Under the pieces are notes generated by a model. That model ran no database searches. It was not told the DNA's origin and was given only the letters and a program-made list of their open reading frames with translations. Positions 51,626 through 62,192 of a DNA stretch of 64,000 nt are shown here, piece by piece. Origin of the DNA: Flexithrix dorotheae DSM 6795 (GTDB taxonomy: Bacteria; Bacteroidota; Bacteroidia; Cytophagales; Flammeovirgaceae); NCBI RefSeq assembly GCF_000379765.1, contig NZ_KB903520.1, positions 62,001 through 126,000 of the forward strand, read 5' to 3'. Position 1 is the first letter of the stretch. Every line of letters begins with the position of its first letter. Made by a program: the position numbers and the translations under genes.

Positions 51626-53227
51626 TTAATTTGCAGCAATGGTAGTGATAATTACCCTTTTTTCAGCATTACTTGTTTTTTTCTTGGTTTTGAAGCCTCT
51701 GGTTTTACTCACCACTTCTTCCAGGTCATCAGTGATAATTTGGTAGCCATCCTGATAATTGTAATTTAATGGTTCAAACCGCTTTGATTGGGCATTAATC
51801 TGCATGGTTTCAACTCCAAAAGGTGCGGAGCACTCGAATTCTTCAGGAATTTCATAAACCTTATTTACATTTTCCTGATCAATAAAATAATTATCAAGTA
51901 GCATCACTTTGGTGCCATCTGCCAGGTGATAGATAAACCTTAAGTAAGAAGGCTTATTTACACGCACAAATACTTTCATGGTTTCTCCCTCTGTAAAAAT
52001 CAAATTTTCATCTCCCCGGTTCGTCCAGACATCTACCATCAATTCTCCTCCAACGACTTCATCCTCATCTTTACTAAACACTTTTTGGTTCTCGTAAGCT
52101 ACCTCAAAGTTTTCAGGGCGGTATTGGACATTATTGGCAAGCAACCAGGAGACATCAAGCGAGCCTTCCATACTGGCCAGTGCTTTTCCAGATTCAATTT
52201 CCCTTAAAATGGCAATTATTTTTATATCATCTCCTTCTTCCCAATAAGTACCGGTAATCCTGTACAGGGATTCTTTGCGCTCATTATCCTCTTCAGTTTT
52301 GAATACATTACTTCCGGAATAAAAATTATCTGCCTGAAATTTAACTATAGGATAATCTGCTGCGTCTACCAGCTTTTTCTCAAATACAGATCCCCATCTT
52401 TTAGAAAAGGGACTTCCCATTTTAGAATCCTGGTAAGTAAAATTGGCTAACTGTATTGGTCTTTTGGGTTTATTAGTCTGAATTTGAAATCCTTTGGCCA
52501 TAAAATAAGCGACATCATCCAGACTTAAATCATCTCCTTTTTGAAGTTCGGCAACTGCCTGGTTAACCATAAATTTCTGATTATTAATTTCCTGAATTGC
52601 AGGCTCAATCTCCTGAATGAGGCCGGTGTTCAGGGCTACAATTATGGTATAGGCTTCTTCCACCTCTCTAAAAACCGGAAGGGTTTCAAAATAATTTTTC
52701 ATGGCGCTCTGGTTATCACCATTAATTTTGAAGGTATTTGCAGCCTCAATTTTCCTTTTAATGACCTCCGAACCTTTCTTTATTTTGTCTCGATAAGTAT
52801 CTATCAATTCGCTTCTGCTTGCATAGGCTATGGCAAAGGCTTCTTTTTTTCTTTTATCGTAATAAATATCAGTATTCAGGCCAGTTACATTTACCTTAGA
52901 ATAAGATGCACTTGTCTTTTTAAAGTATTCATGGGTTTGGGAATTGATATTGGTGATATTGAGTGTTCCTATACTTTTAATGGTGACACTTATAGATTCT
53001 ATGAGTTGTATTTTTGCATAGTCTAATAAATTTTCCAGAACCTCATCGGCTTGTGACGAACTTACATTTCTCTCTGAGTTGAACCCAACAATGTAGCTGT
53101 CTTTGGGAAACTGATTGGTTCTTTCCACATAATCCGTCCATCCAGGAGCCTGGGCAGAAAGATGTTGAGGGTGTTGTAATACGATTAAAAGTAGTAATGA
53201 AAGTGATGAAAAAATCTTTGAAAACAT
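51626..53227 (-). CDS. Exported LPP20-like and DUF4384 protein, 533 aa
   Basis: The Sec signal (residues 1-25) is followed by APGWTDYVERTNQFPK, VGFNSERNVSSSQ, QLIESISVTIKSIGTLN and YYDKRKKEAFAIAYASRSEL, homologous to the gene at 48310 over about 220 residues. From about residue 400 there is a DUF4384-like domain (FTEGETMKVFVRVNKPSYLRF, ADGTKVMLLDNYF), then a basic tail KTKKKTSNAEKRVII. The protein would sit in the periplasm or at the outer membrane. It is the first gene of the cluster, but I find no clear TAnnTTTG promoter in the 580 bases upstream. Function unknown. Confidence 0.75.
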   Translation of the reverse strand: MFSKIFSSLSLLLLIVLQHPQHLSAQAPGWTDYVERTNQFPKDSYIVGFNSERNVSSSQADEVLENLLDYAKIQLIESISVTIKSIGTLNITNINSQTHEYFKKTSASYSKVNVTGLNTDIYYDKRKKEAFAIAYASRSELIDTYRDKIKKGSEVIKRKIEAANTFKINGDNQSAMKNYFETLPVFREVEEAYTIIVALNTGLIQEIEPAIQEINNQKFMVNQAVAELQKGDDLSLDDVAYFMAKGFQIQTNKPKRPIQLANFTYQDSKMGSPFSKRWGSVFEKKLVDAADYPIVKFQADNFYSGSNVFKTEEDNERKESLYRITGTYWEEGDDIKIIAILREIESGKALASMEGSLDVSWLLANNVQYRPENFEVAYENQKVFSKDEDEVVGGELMVDVWTNRGDENLIFTEGETMKVFVRVNKPSYLRFIYHLADGTKVMLLDNYFIDQENVNKVYEIPEEFECSAPFGVETMQINAQSKRFEPLNYNYQDGYQIITDDLEEVVSKTRGFKTKKKTSNAEKRVIITTIAAN

Positions 53228-53809
53228 TTTCTAGGGGATTAGTTCAATTCAGCTTATACGGGAAAAATCTGTTTTGGATTATTTAAAATATTTTTTTGCC
53301 TCAATTTGGTAATATTTTGTGTTAAAAATGTACCAACGCAAATATTAAGTGCTATTAATTTGAAAAAATGAAATTATGGAATTACTGTTGATGCTAAAAT
53401 TAATTTAAAACCTGTTTAAATAGCTGATAGTGAGTGTAATTTGGATGAAAAATCTGCTTGAAATTTGCCCGGCTAAAAAAAATCAGGGACTTGTAGTACG
53501 GCAAAAGTTAATTCTTAGTCCCAAAAGTCAAAACATCAAAAAAGATATTTATAGCTTTGAGGGTGGAAATTAAAAAAATATTGATAATTAAAAAACAATT
53601 GATGGAGTAAAGATATTGTCCGCAAAATCTTACAATTAATAAATTTTCAAATAAAATACTGATATGCAGTGAGTTTGTGATTTGAAATCAAAACTTTAGG
53701 TTACTTGCAAATTGCCGGTAAATCAAACTTAAATTTAATAACGGGTTTTGTTTTTGGGGTTTTATTTAATGATTCCTTTGAGCAATTCTCAAAACTATAA
53801 AGCGAAATT
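53228..53809. other. 582-base divergent region between the LPP20 cluster and sppA
   Basis: AT-rich. It contains TAGCTTTG at 53552-53559, a TAnnTTTG match that could drive sppA with a 240-base leader. No recognised element serves the leftward cluster. No coding frame is credible. Confidence 0.5.
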
Positions 53810-55582
53810 ATGAGATTCTTAGGAAATGTATTTTCAACTGTAATAGGGTTGTTCGTTTTTGTCTTTCTTCTTTTTGCCTTTTTCATATTTGTAGGAATGG
53901 TAGGGAGCTTAAGCGAACAGAAAGTGACCGTAGCAGATAATTCAGTTTTACGGTTACAACTCAATCAATCCATTCAGGAAAGGATAGAACAGGAAAACCC
54001 CTTTGAGGAATTTGGTTTTCTAATGCCCAATGCAGATTTTCCCATTGGCCTGATCGAATTGAAAAAGGCCATTGCAGATGCCAAAAATGATGACAATATT
54101 CAGGGAATATACCTGGATATGAGCTCTACCTCAGCCGGATTTTCCACTCTTCAGGAAATCAGGGAATCCCTTCAGGATTTCAAATCCTCAGGAAAATTTA
54201 TTGTAGCTTATGGAGAGTTTTTAAGTGAAGGTGCATATTATATTGCATCCGTAGCTGATGAAGTTTATGTAAATCCCATCGGTTTTATGGAATTTAATGG
54301 CTTTAGTTCTCAGGTGATGTTTTTTACCGGTATGTTCGAAAAATTGGGGATTAAGGCGGAAATCTTTAAAGTGGGAGATTTTAAAAGTGCAGTGGAGCCA
54401 TTTTTCCGAAAGGACATGAGTGAGGAAAATCGATTACAGATGGAAGTTTATCTGAATACACTTCACGAAATCTTTCTGAGAAACATAAGCGAGTCCAGAA
54501 AAATTGAAATGGATGTACTGAAAAAGGTAACTAATGATTATCTGATTGAAACCACATCTGATGCGGTGAAATTTGGGCTGGTGGATAAAGCTGCTTATTT
54601 CGATGAAGTTGGGGGAATACTTAGGGAAAAGCTTGGCTTAGACGAAGACGATAAAATTAACTTTATTTCCCTAAGAAAATACCAGAGAGCGACCAAAAAT
54701 ACCGGGGTTAAGTACAATGAGAAGAAAGTGGCGGTGATTGTAGCCGAAGGAACCATTGTGAGTGGGGAAGGAGCTGAAGGTTATATAGGTTCTGATAAAA
54801 TTGCGGCTGAGATTAGGAAAGCCAGAACAAATGATAACATTAAAGCCATAGTTTTAAGGGTAAATTCCCCGGGGGGAAGCATGGTCGCTTCTGATGTGAT
54901 CTGGAGGGAAGTGGAACTGGCCAGAGAAGCTAAGCCAATTATTGCGTCCATGTCGGATTTAGCTGCCTCAGGAGGATATTATATTTCGATGGCTTGTGAT
55001 ACTATTGTGGCAAGGGAAAACACCATTACAGGATCTATTGGTATTTTTTCTGTATTACTAAACACCGAAGAATTACTTACCGATAAAATTGGACTTTCTT
55101 TCGATGAAGTGAAAACTGGAAAATTCGCAGATTTAGGAAATCCCACGGAGGAAATGACTGAAGAGGAAAAAGCAATTTTCCAAAGATCGGTAGAAAGAGG
55201 GTATGAAATTTTTATTAATAAAGTAGCTGATGGAAGAGGAATGCAGCCTGATGAGGTAAAAAAAGTAGCCTCAGGGAGAGTTTGGGCAGGTGCCCAGGCC
55301 AATCAGAATGGATTGGTGGATGTAATAGGCGGGCTGGATAAATCGATAGAAATTGCTGCAGGCATGGCCAACTTGGAGGAAGGCGACTACCAGGTTAGAT
55401 ATTATCCACAGAAAAAGGATTTCTGGACTGCCTTTATGGAAAATTCCCAGATTTATTTTTCCAATTATTTTATGAAAAAGGAATTGGGAGAGGTTTACCC
55501 AATCATCAAAAAAGTGAAGGAACTTAAGCAAATGGAAGGAGAAGTTCAGGCTTTATTGCCCTATGATTTTAAATTGAAGTAA
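53810..55582 (+). CDS. sppA: Signal peptide peptidase SppA, long form
   Basis: A 590-residue double-repeat serine protease of the inner membrane (67K type) that degrades leftover signal peptides. The N-terminal membrane anchor is FVFLLFAFFIFVGMVGSL. Catalytic dyad: Lys192 in VGDFKSAVEPFF and Ser387 in LAASGGYYISMA. Both SppA repeats are intact: GIYLDMSSTSAGFSTLQEI in the first, AIVLRVNSPGGSMVASD in the second. The length equals E. coli SppA. It is transcribed alone and closed by a hairpin terminator. Together with Lgt it matches the large number of exported proteins here. Confidence 0.94.
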   Translation: MRFLGNVFSTVIGLFVFVFLLFAFFIFVGMVGSLSEQKVTVADNSVLRLQLNQSIQERIEQENPFEEFGFLMPNADFPIGLIELKKAIADAKNDDNIQGIYLDMSSTSAGFSTLQEIRESLQDFKSSGKFIVAYGEFLSEGAYYIASVADEVYVNPIGFMEFNGFSSQVMFFTGMFEKLGIKAEIFKVGDFKSAVEPFFRKDMSEENRLQMEVYLNTLHEIFLRNISESRKIEMDVLKKVTNDYLIETTSDAVKFGLVDKAAYFDEVGGILREKLGLDEDDKINFISLRKYQRATKNTGVKYNEKKVAVIVAEGTIVSGEGAEGYIGSDKIAAEIRKARTNDNIKAIVLRVNSPGGSMVASDVIWREVELAREAKPIIASMSDLAASGGYYISMACDTIVARENTITGSIGIFSVLLNTEELLTDKIGLSFDEVKTGKFADLGNPTEEMTEEEKAIFQRSVERGYEIFINKVADGRGMQPDEVKKVASGRVWAGAQANQNGLVDVIGGLDKSIEIAAGMANLEEGDYQVRYYPQKKDFWTAFMENSQIYFSNYFMKKELGEVYPIIKKVKELKQMEGEVQALLPYDFKLK

Positions 55583-55605
55583 CATCATTATAATCGATTT
55601 TTTTC

Positions 55606-55641
55606 AAAAGCCTGAAAATGACTTTCAGGCTTTTGTTTTTA
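55606..55641 (+). terminator. Rho-independent terminator of sppA
   Basis: AAAAGCCTGAAA pairs with TTTCAGGCTTTT around a five-base loop, then GTTTTT. Confidence 0.92.
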
Positions 55642-55764
55642 TACTAAATCCATTTTCTTTTCTTTACAGTATTATTGAGGTGGTTTTATTTCATTTGAAA
55701 ACTAAAACCTCTTTTTAAATGCAGCTTGCTGCAATCCAATTTTTTTAGCATTGATTTTTTTGCG

Positions 55765-58716
55765 ATGAAAGTTCAGCACCACTTTATAAAAGGATTAACA
55801 TTATTATATCTTCTTTTTTCCGTTCACTTTAGTTTTTCCCAGTCCATTGGTCCGGATGAAACGGAAAAGGTTTTGGCCTTGATTACATCAGAAAGAAACC
55901 TGGTGAAAAAACACCCAGCCCTGAAACCAGGACAAAAGGTAATTTTGCTTTTGAAATATGGCTTGTTTGAGGAAGCCAGAAAGATTATTGAAGCCAATCA
56001 GCTTCAAACTGAGGATGTGTTGCTGGCAAAAGCTCAGTATTATTTTAAAACCAATGATTATTTTCAAGCTGAAAAGTTTGTGAAACAGCTTTTGGACGTT
56101 GCCCCAATGAACAGAGAAGGAATGTTGCTAAGTGCTTCACTTCATATCCAGGCCTGGGAATTGGAAGAGGCAGTGAAAATTTGTAACCAAAGACTGGCAG
56201 ATGTAAAATTTGATGATAAGGCCTTGGTAATGCTCGGGGAGATTAAACTTTTACAAAAGCAATATGATGAGGCATTAAAGTTGGCGAAGGAGGCTCAGGC
56301 ATTGAATGCGAACAGTGCTGAGGCTTATTTACTGGAATCAGATGTATACTTCTGGCAACAACAACCGGAAAAATCAATTGAGCCACTAAAAAAATCCCTG
56401 GAATTAAATCCCTATCTGGTAGATGCAAGATTTAATTATGGTTATGCGATTTGGAGGAAAGGAGAGGTGGAATTGCTGGATAAAATGGCGGAACAGTGGG
56501 CTTTGGCTCTGGAATTAAATCCATTACATTATAAAACTAACTGGCATTGGGGAAATGGGCACACCCAGCTTACTTATAAGGATTATTTTTCCCCTAAGGA
56601 TGATATGGTTTTTAAGGAATTGAAAAAGGGGGACGAATTAATTGCCCAAAATCAAGTGGATGCTGCCATCGAATTTACCTATGCTATAGAGAAAAAATTT
56701 CCAAAATCGGTCCTTCCGGCAATGATGCGGGGTTCGGCTTTTTATATGCATTATCAATTGGGAGACTCGAGGCTCGATTCAGCACAACGGACTTTTGGGG
56801 AAATCCTCCACACAAAGCAAAATTATGGTCCGGCTCACAACGGGTTAGCTGCTGTGGTGAAGCAAAAAAGAATGGCTTATCTGAAGGAGTTTGACTCGCT
56901 GGAAAATGCCATTTCCAAAACAGAAATTTCCAATAAAAAGGGATTTGCAAAAGTTTTCCCTGATGTAAATTATTATGCAGGGGACCGGGTACAAAAAATG
57001 GTATGGAGTGCTTTGTTTTCCAGTAGTGCCTATATCCCTCTGCTACAAAAGCAAAAACTAAAATTTGTAATTCCTCCCTTACACAGAGATTTGGCAACTG
57101 CCATGAACAATAAGTATTTTAAAGAATCCACTACTTTTGATAATAGACAGTGGATGGATATCAGGGGAGTAGGTTCAGGTGCTGCTGGCATTGAATATGT
57201 GGAAAGAGGAGCTCATTTGGAAAGAAATGTAGTATTACATGAATATGTGCATTTATTCCATTCCAGGGTTTTTACGGATAATCAAAAAAGAAGGGTAAGA
57301 GCGTTGTATTACAATGCCATGAAAAAAGGGTTGACGCTTGATTATTATGCCGCAAATAATGAACACGAATTTTTGGCTCAGACCTACACAGCTTATTTTG
57401 CTACTCAAAAAGTTCATCCTCTTAACCATAAATCTATGAATACAGTTTGGGACTTAAAAAACAAGGATCCAGAAACATATGCTTTTATAGATTCCCTGGT
57501 GAAACAGCAAAACATGGCTTTGGAAGGAAAATCAGAAGTCCTAAACAGGAATCTTGCCCAGGTTTATATCAATTTATCAGAGGATGTTAGCACTGCAAAA
57601 GATAATCCGGCATGGGTTTCACTGGCTTCTTCCTACCTGGATTCTGCCTTACAGCTGGATAGGGATTATATTCCCACTTACCTGAGCTACTCTCAACTTA
57701 AAAATGAAACCAAACAGCTCCCGGAAAGTGAGGCCTGGTTGCAAACTGCTTTAGGCAAGGACCCCAATAATCCACAGGTTTATAAAGCCAAAGCCCATTT
57801 CTATCAGGCCAGTTTTGAAAATGGTGACCTGGACTTAAACAAAGCTTTTATGCAGGTACAACTCAATTATGCCAATGCCTTGTCACTGGAGAAAGATTTG
57901 AATGAATGGACTACTCTGAATCGGGAGTTGAGGGAAATGTATGTGAATTTTGGAAAAGTAAAAGAGGCTATTGAGATCACTCATTCTTACCTCACCGTTG
58001 CTCCTACAATTTCTACTTATCTGCGGGATAAAAGGGATTTGGCACTTGCTTTTGTGGCTTACCAAAAGGGCATCTTAGGGTATCCGGGGAATACTGAAAG
58101 AGATTTGGAGAGGCTGGTAAAATCAAATCCTCAGCAATTGAATTATCGGTTTATGCTAAGCGAAGTTTTAGCTACAAATGGGAAAGCCCAGGAAGGATTT
58201 GATTTGCTGGGTGAAAGTTATTTACTGGGCAAAGCAGCTGGTGAAGTAAACCCACAGCTCTTAATAAGAATGGCAGAAATTCAGGCGCAATTGGGTGCTC
58301 CGGATAAAGCCCTGAATTTAGTAAATGAAATTTCGGACCTCAATAGTTTGTCTGATGACTTGTCATTGAAAGTGGCTAGAATATACCTGGAGAATGGTAA
58401 AACTGTAGAAGCAAAGGAAATAATCAGCAGAAAAGGTTATTCAAAACTTCCAAAAGCTCATGCTGAATGGTTATTTGCTCAAGCTTTATTAGCTGAAAAA
58501 GAGGGAGATAAATCTGGTTTGTTAACAAGCCTGGAATTAGCCTTAAAATCTAATCCTTATCATTTGAAAGCCAGAATGAAAATGGTGGAAGTACTTGCAT
58601 CGGAGGGAAAAAAAGGGAAAAAGAAGGTTAAAAAAATGCTGAAAAAAATGAAGAAAATGCCATTGGCACCAGGCCCTTCTTTCCAGGAAAAAGCTAAAGA
58701 TTTGATGAATGAATAA
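55765..58716 (+). CDS. Large exported TPR protein with an HEXXH zinc-protease motif
   Basis: A 983-residue protein beginning at ATG 55765 with a Sec signal (LTLLYLLFSVHFSFSQS). Residues 40-300 are tetratricopeptide repeats (AYLLESDVYFWQQQPEKSI, SLELNPYLVDARFNYGYA). The middle holds HEYVH at 492-496, followed about 45 residues later by NNEHEFLAQTYTAYFA, which supplies a third ligand Glu: the gluzincin arrangement. More TPRs run from 600 to the end, and the C-terminus is Lys-rich. A periplasmic zinc peptidase working on TPR-bound partners is inferred. I do not recognise a named family. A further in-frame TTG at 55726 was rejected. Confidence 0.75.
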   Translation: MKVQHHFIKGLTLLYLLFSVHFSFSQSIGPDETEKVLALITSERNLVKKHPALKPGQKVILLLKYGLFEEARKIIEANQLQTEDVLLAKAQYYFKTNDYFQAEKFVKQLLDVAPMNREGMLLSASLHIQAWELEEAVKICNQRLADVKFDDKALVMLGEIKLLQKQYDEALKLAKEAQALNANSAEAYLLESDVYFWQQQPEKSIEPLKKSLELNPYLVDARFNYGYAIWRKGEVELLDKMAEQWALALELNPLHYKTNWHWGNGHTQLTYKDYFSPKDDMVFKELKKGDELIAQNQVDAAIEFTYAIEKKFPKSVLPAMMRGSAFYMHYQLGDSRLDSAQRTFGEILHTKQNYGPAHNGLAAVVKQKRMAYLKEFDSLENAISKTEISNKKGFAKVFPDVNYYAGDRVQKMVWSALFSSSAYIPLLQKQKLKFVIPPLHRDLATAMNNKYFKESTTFDNRQWMDIRGVGSGAAGIEYVERGAHLERNVVLHEYVHLFHSRVFTDNQKRRVRALYYNAMKKGLTLDYYAANNEHEFLAQTYTAYFATQKVHPLNHKSMNTVWDLKNKDPETYAFIDSLVKQQNMALEGKSEVLNRNLAQVYINLSEDVSTAKDNPAWVSLASSYLDSALQLDRDYIPTYLSYSQLKNETKQLPESEAWLQTALGKDPNNPQVYKAKAHFYQASFENGDLDLNKAFMQVQLNYANALSLEKDLNEWTTLNRELREMYVNFGKVKEAIEITHSYLTVAPTISTYLRDKRDLALAFVAYQKGILGYPGNTERDLERLVKSNPQQLNYRFMLSEVLATNGKAQEGFDLLGESYLLGKAAGEVNPQLLIRMAEIQAQLGAPDKALNLVNEISDLNSLSDDLSLKVARIYLENGKTVEAKEIISRKGYSKLPKAHAEWLFAQALLAEKEGDKSGLLTSLELALKSNPYHLKARMKMVEVLASEGKKGKKKVKKMLKKMKKMPLAPGPSFQEKAKDLMNE

Positions 58717-58736
58717 ACTATAGATTACCTTGAATA

Positions 58737-61700
58737 TCAGTGAGCTATCGGGATGGAAATGATGGTTTGCGTTCCTGTGTTAGTTTCAGGATTAGGTTGC
58801 ACAATCATTTTACCTTGGTGTTTTTGAATAATGTTCAGACTGATGTACAGGCCAAGACCGGTACCTTCTCCAACTTCTTTAGTGGTAAAAAAAGGTTCGA
58901 AAATCTGGTTCTTGATTTCTGAAGGAATTCCAGGTCCATTGTCCGTGAAAATTATTTTTACCTGTTCCTTTCCTTCCTCATTTTTTTCGAGAGTTGTGGT
59001 TATATTTATTTTCTTGTTTTTTATCAATTTTTCATTTTCCAATGCCTGAATACTATTGGTGAGAATATTCATGAACACCTGATTGAGTTTACCTGGGAGA
59101 CAATAAATCCGAGGTACCTTATCATAATCCTTTTTAATTTCAAATTCATTTTTGATCAGGTGATTGAGCAGGAGTAAAGTAGAATCCAGCCCCTGATGAA
59201 TATCATAAAGGATAAATTCATTGTCTTCATCCCTGGAAAAAGATTTGAGCCCTTTAATGATTTCAGCTGACCTTTCAGCACCCATCACAATGTTTTTGGT
59301 AACCGTTAATGTCAAATAAACCATTTCATCAAATTGTGCTTCTTTTTTAAGCCGGGCAATTTTTTCCAGTTTTAAATTGATATTGCTTTTATCGATGAGT
59401 TCATATTCTTTGAGGATAATGGAAATTCGTGCTATAGATTTCTCCAGACCTATAATTCCCGATTTTATATAATTGATTGGATTATTGAGTTCATGGGCTA
59501 TTCCCGCTGTTAATAAACCCAGAGAGGCCATTTTTTCAGACTGAATCAACTGGCTTTGGGCCTCCTGTAACCTCCTGAGTGTAGTTAGAGATTCTTCATA
59601 TTGGTGTTCCAGTTCTTTCTGTTGCGCCATCAACTCTTCATTCTGAGAAGAAATTTCTTCATTTTTTACGTTTAATTCCGATGTCCTTAACTTAACCTGT
59701 TCTTCCAGGTAATCTCTTTGTTTTTTTACCTGACCTATTCTGTAAAAGTAGATTAATAATAAAAGGAAAATTGTCCCTAAACTCGCTAGTCCTCTGAACC
59801 ATAATGTTTGCCACCATGGAGGAATAATGGTAATTTTAATTGAAGTCCCTTTTTCATTCCAAACTCCATCGTTGTTGGAGGCTTTTACCTTAAAAATATA
59901 TTCCCCAGGGTCAAGATTGGTGTAGGTAGCTTTATTTTCTGTTCCAATATATCTCCATTCCTCATCAAAACCTTCCAGCATATAAGCAAATTGATTTTTG
60001 GAAGGTGCCGTATAATTCAGGGCGGCAAATTCGATACTAAAAACACTTTGATCATGCTCCAGCTTAACTTCCTTGGTATATCCGATATGGTTTTTTAGAA
60101 CTGAAGAATCTTTACTTACATCAATTTTTTTATTGAATAAATAAAAGTTGGTCAACTTAACTTCGGGAGGGTATTCATTTAATTTTATACTATCTGGATA
60201 AAAATAATTTAGTCCCTTTATACCTCCAAAATAAAACAAACCCGATTTCCCCTTATGGTATGCCCACCGGTTAAATTGATTACTTTGCAGACCATCATTT
60301 CTATCGAAATTTAAAAATGTTTGGGTATTAGGGTTAAACCTGGACAATCCCTTATTGGTGCTTAGCCAAAAATTACCATTATCTGATAACAAAATTCCAA
60401 AAATCACATCGTTTGGCAGTCCGTGTTTCATTCTGAAATGACGGAAGGAACCTGTTTGAGGATTCATAATATTCAAGCCTCCTCCATCAGTTCCCACCAG
60501 GAGATTGCCTGTTTGGTCCTCTAAAATTGATAAAATGAAGTCATGACTTAAACTGGATGAATCTTCCTCCGAATAGCTATAGTTGGTTACCTCAAAGGTC
60601 TCCGGGTCAAATCGATCTAATCCGCCCAATAAAGTTCCAATCCAAAAATGGTTGTTGGAATCTTCATACATGGTAATCAGGTTGTCATTGATAAGTCCAT
60701 TATTTTTCCGGGTGAATTTTTTGAAAGATTTGGTTTCTCTATCGAAAAGGTTTAGGCCACCACCATAAGTACATACCCAAATATTACCTTTGCTGTCTTT
60801 TAAAATGTAAAAAATGCGATTATCTGAGATACTGGTAGGATCTTTAGGATCATTTTTAAATCTGTAAAATTTCTTATCCTTAAAACTGTAAAAATTTAAA
60901 CCTCCCATCCAGGTCCCTACCCAGATTCCGTCCGTATCCAAACAAAGGGACAAGGCTTTATTACTTGAAATAGAGTGTGGGTTGTTGGGATCATATTGAA
61001 AATAGGTGAATGTTTTCTTTTGTTTATCGTAAAAGTTTAAACCTCCACCGTCAGTGGCTAACCACAGGTTTTCATTTTCATCTTCAGCAATTGAGGAAAT
61101 ATTGGGATGGCTCACTCCCTTATTATCATTGGTAAAGGTTAGGGTGAAAAATTTTATTTCAATTGGATCATATAAATCAATACCTCCCAGCCTGGAGCCA
61201 ATCCATACCCTTCCCTGATTATCATTGATGATACTTCTGGTGTTATTGGCAATTATTGAAGCTTCACTTCTTGGGTTTGCCCTATAATGGTACTCTTTGT
61301 TGTTTTTTCTATCCAGAATAAACAAACCATTTTCTGAAGAAACCCAAATGGCCCCATATTTATCTTCATTTATGTAGGTAATACTTTTTGATTGTTCTCT
61401 GTTTGAAGTGTTATCCCGGAGTTTTATGAGTTCAAATTTATAATTGTTTTTTTCTTCTGGATCCTGAAGTTTAAACAGGCCATTATCTTTTGATCCTACA
61501 TAAATATCCCCATTCTTTGTTTTTATAATGTCATTAATCAATTCAGTATTAAGGCCTGTACCCTGAGACGATAAAGGAGGAATTCTCCTTACTTTTGAGC
61601 TTTCAAACGCTTCAGGGTTTACTTTTAAAATATTTATGCCTCCGCCAAGTGTGCCCAGCCATAATTCACTCTTTTCTTTTTGCATTATGGACATGATCCT

Positions 61701-62192
61701 GGGATGGGTAAGGCTTTCTTCTATTTGTATAAAATTTGATATGTTGCGAAAGCTTTTTCCAGCTGGTAGTACACTTATTCCTTCGTTCCAGCTCCCAAAC
61801 CAGATATTGCCATCTGAATCTTCGAAAATACTGGTAATATTTGCTGCTTTAAGTACTTCAATAAAATTGTCTTTCTTCCTGTTATAAATGTTCAATCCCT
61901 TGTGAGAACCTATCCAAAGTCTTTTCTGGGAGTCTTCAAAAATGGTCCTTATGTTATTATGGTTGATTGACCCTGAATCGTCAGGATTATGACGGTAAAT
62001 GGTGAATGTTTTTCCATCAAATTTATTAACCCCATCTTCCGTACCTATCCAGATAAATCCTTCATTATCCTGAAGGAGGGCAATTACATTATTTTGAGAA
62101 AGGCCATCTAATATAGTAAAATGCTTGAATTTTATATTTTGGTAAGTTTGAGCGAATAGAATGGAGGTAAAACTTAAAAAACACCACAACAA
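58737..62192 (-). CDS. Two-component propeller sensor histidine kinase
   Basis: A transmembrane kinase of at least 1151 residues. Residues 20-700 are about 14 Reg_prop propeller blades (repeating [32 protein letters not shown] types), then a Y_Y_Y domain to about 780, one membrane helix at about 795-820, a coiled coil, a HisKA motif with His900 in [12 protein letters not shown], and a HATPase with [20 protein letters not shown] and [12 protein letters not shown]. Unlike the usual Bacteroidota hybrid systems it has no receiver or HTH domain at the C-terminus. No ATG is available at the N-terminus; see findings. Sensing of an oligosaccharide or other extracytoplasmic cue is typical. Confidence 0.9.
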   Translation of the reverse strand: MLWCFLSFTSILFAQTYQNIKFKHFTILDGLSQNNVIALLQDNEGFIWIGTEDGVNKFDGKTFTIYRHNPDDSGSINHNNIRTIFEDSQKRLWIGSHKGLNIYNRKKDNFIEVLKAANITSIFEDSDGNIWFGSWNEGISVLPAGKSFRNISNFIQIEESLTHPRIMSIMQKEKSELWLGTLGGGINILKVNPEAFESSKVRRIPPLSSQGTGLNTELINDIIKTKNGDIYVGSKDNGLFKLQDPEEKNNYKFELIKLRDNTSNREQSKSITYINEDKYGAIWVSSENGLFILDRKNNKEYHYRANPRSEASIIANNTRSIINDNQGRVWIGSRLGGIDLYDPIEIKFFTLTFTNDNKGVSHPNISSIAEDENENLWLATDGGGLNFYDKQKKTFTYFQYDPNNPHSISSNKALSLCLDTDGIWVGTWMGGLNFYSFKDKKFYRFKNDPKDPTSISDNRIFYILKDSKGNIWVCTYGGGLNLFDRETKSFKKFTRKNNGLINDNLITMYEDSNNHFWIGTLLGGLDRFDPETFEVTNYSYSEEDSSSLSHDFILSILEDQTGNLLVGTDGGGLNIMNPQTGSFRHFRMKHGLPNDVIFGILLSDNGNFWLSTNKGLSRFNPNTQTFLNFDRNDGLQSNQFNRWAYHKGKSGLFYFGGIKGLNYFYPDSIKLNEYPPEVKLTNFYLFNKKIDVSKDSSVLKNHIGYTKEVKLEHDQSVFSIEFAALNYTAPSKNQFAYMLEGFDEEWRYIGTENKATYTNLDPGEYIFKVKASNNDGVWNEKGTSIKITIIPPWWQTLWFRGLASLGTIFLLLLIYFYRIGQVKKQRDYLEEQVKLRTSELNVKNEEISSQNEELMAQQKELEHQYEESLTTLRRLQEAQSQLIQSEKMASLGLLTAGIAHELNNPINYIKSGIIGLEKSIARISIILKEYELIDKSNINLKLEKIARLKKEAQFDEMVYLTLTVTKNIVMGAERSAEIIKGLKSFSRDEDNEFILYDIHQGLDSTLLLLNHLIKNEFEIKKDYDKVPRIYCLPGKLNQVFMNILTNSIQALENEKLIKNKKINITTTLEKNEEGKEQVKIIFTDNGPGIPSEIKNQIFEPFFTTKEVGEGTGLGLYISLNIIQKHQGKMIVQPNPETNTGTQTIISIPIAH

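Noticed and set aside
46317-53227. Curli (csg) secretion locus
   Set aside because: Only a CsgG domain is present; there are no CsgA/CsgB repeat proteins and no CsgE or CsgF, so a curli system is not supported.
53405-53440. CTGTTTAAA motifs at about 503, 53411 and 62355 as further MITE ends
   Set aside because: Each matches only the nine-base core, lacks the GAGC tip and has no inverted partner nearby; expected by chance in AT-rich DNA.
53701-53964. 87-codon minus-strand frame over the sppA start
   Set aside because: Runs antisense through the real sppA coding region; it is a shadow frame.
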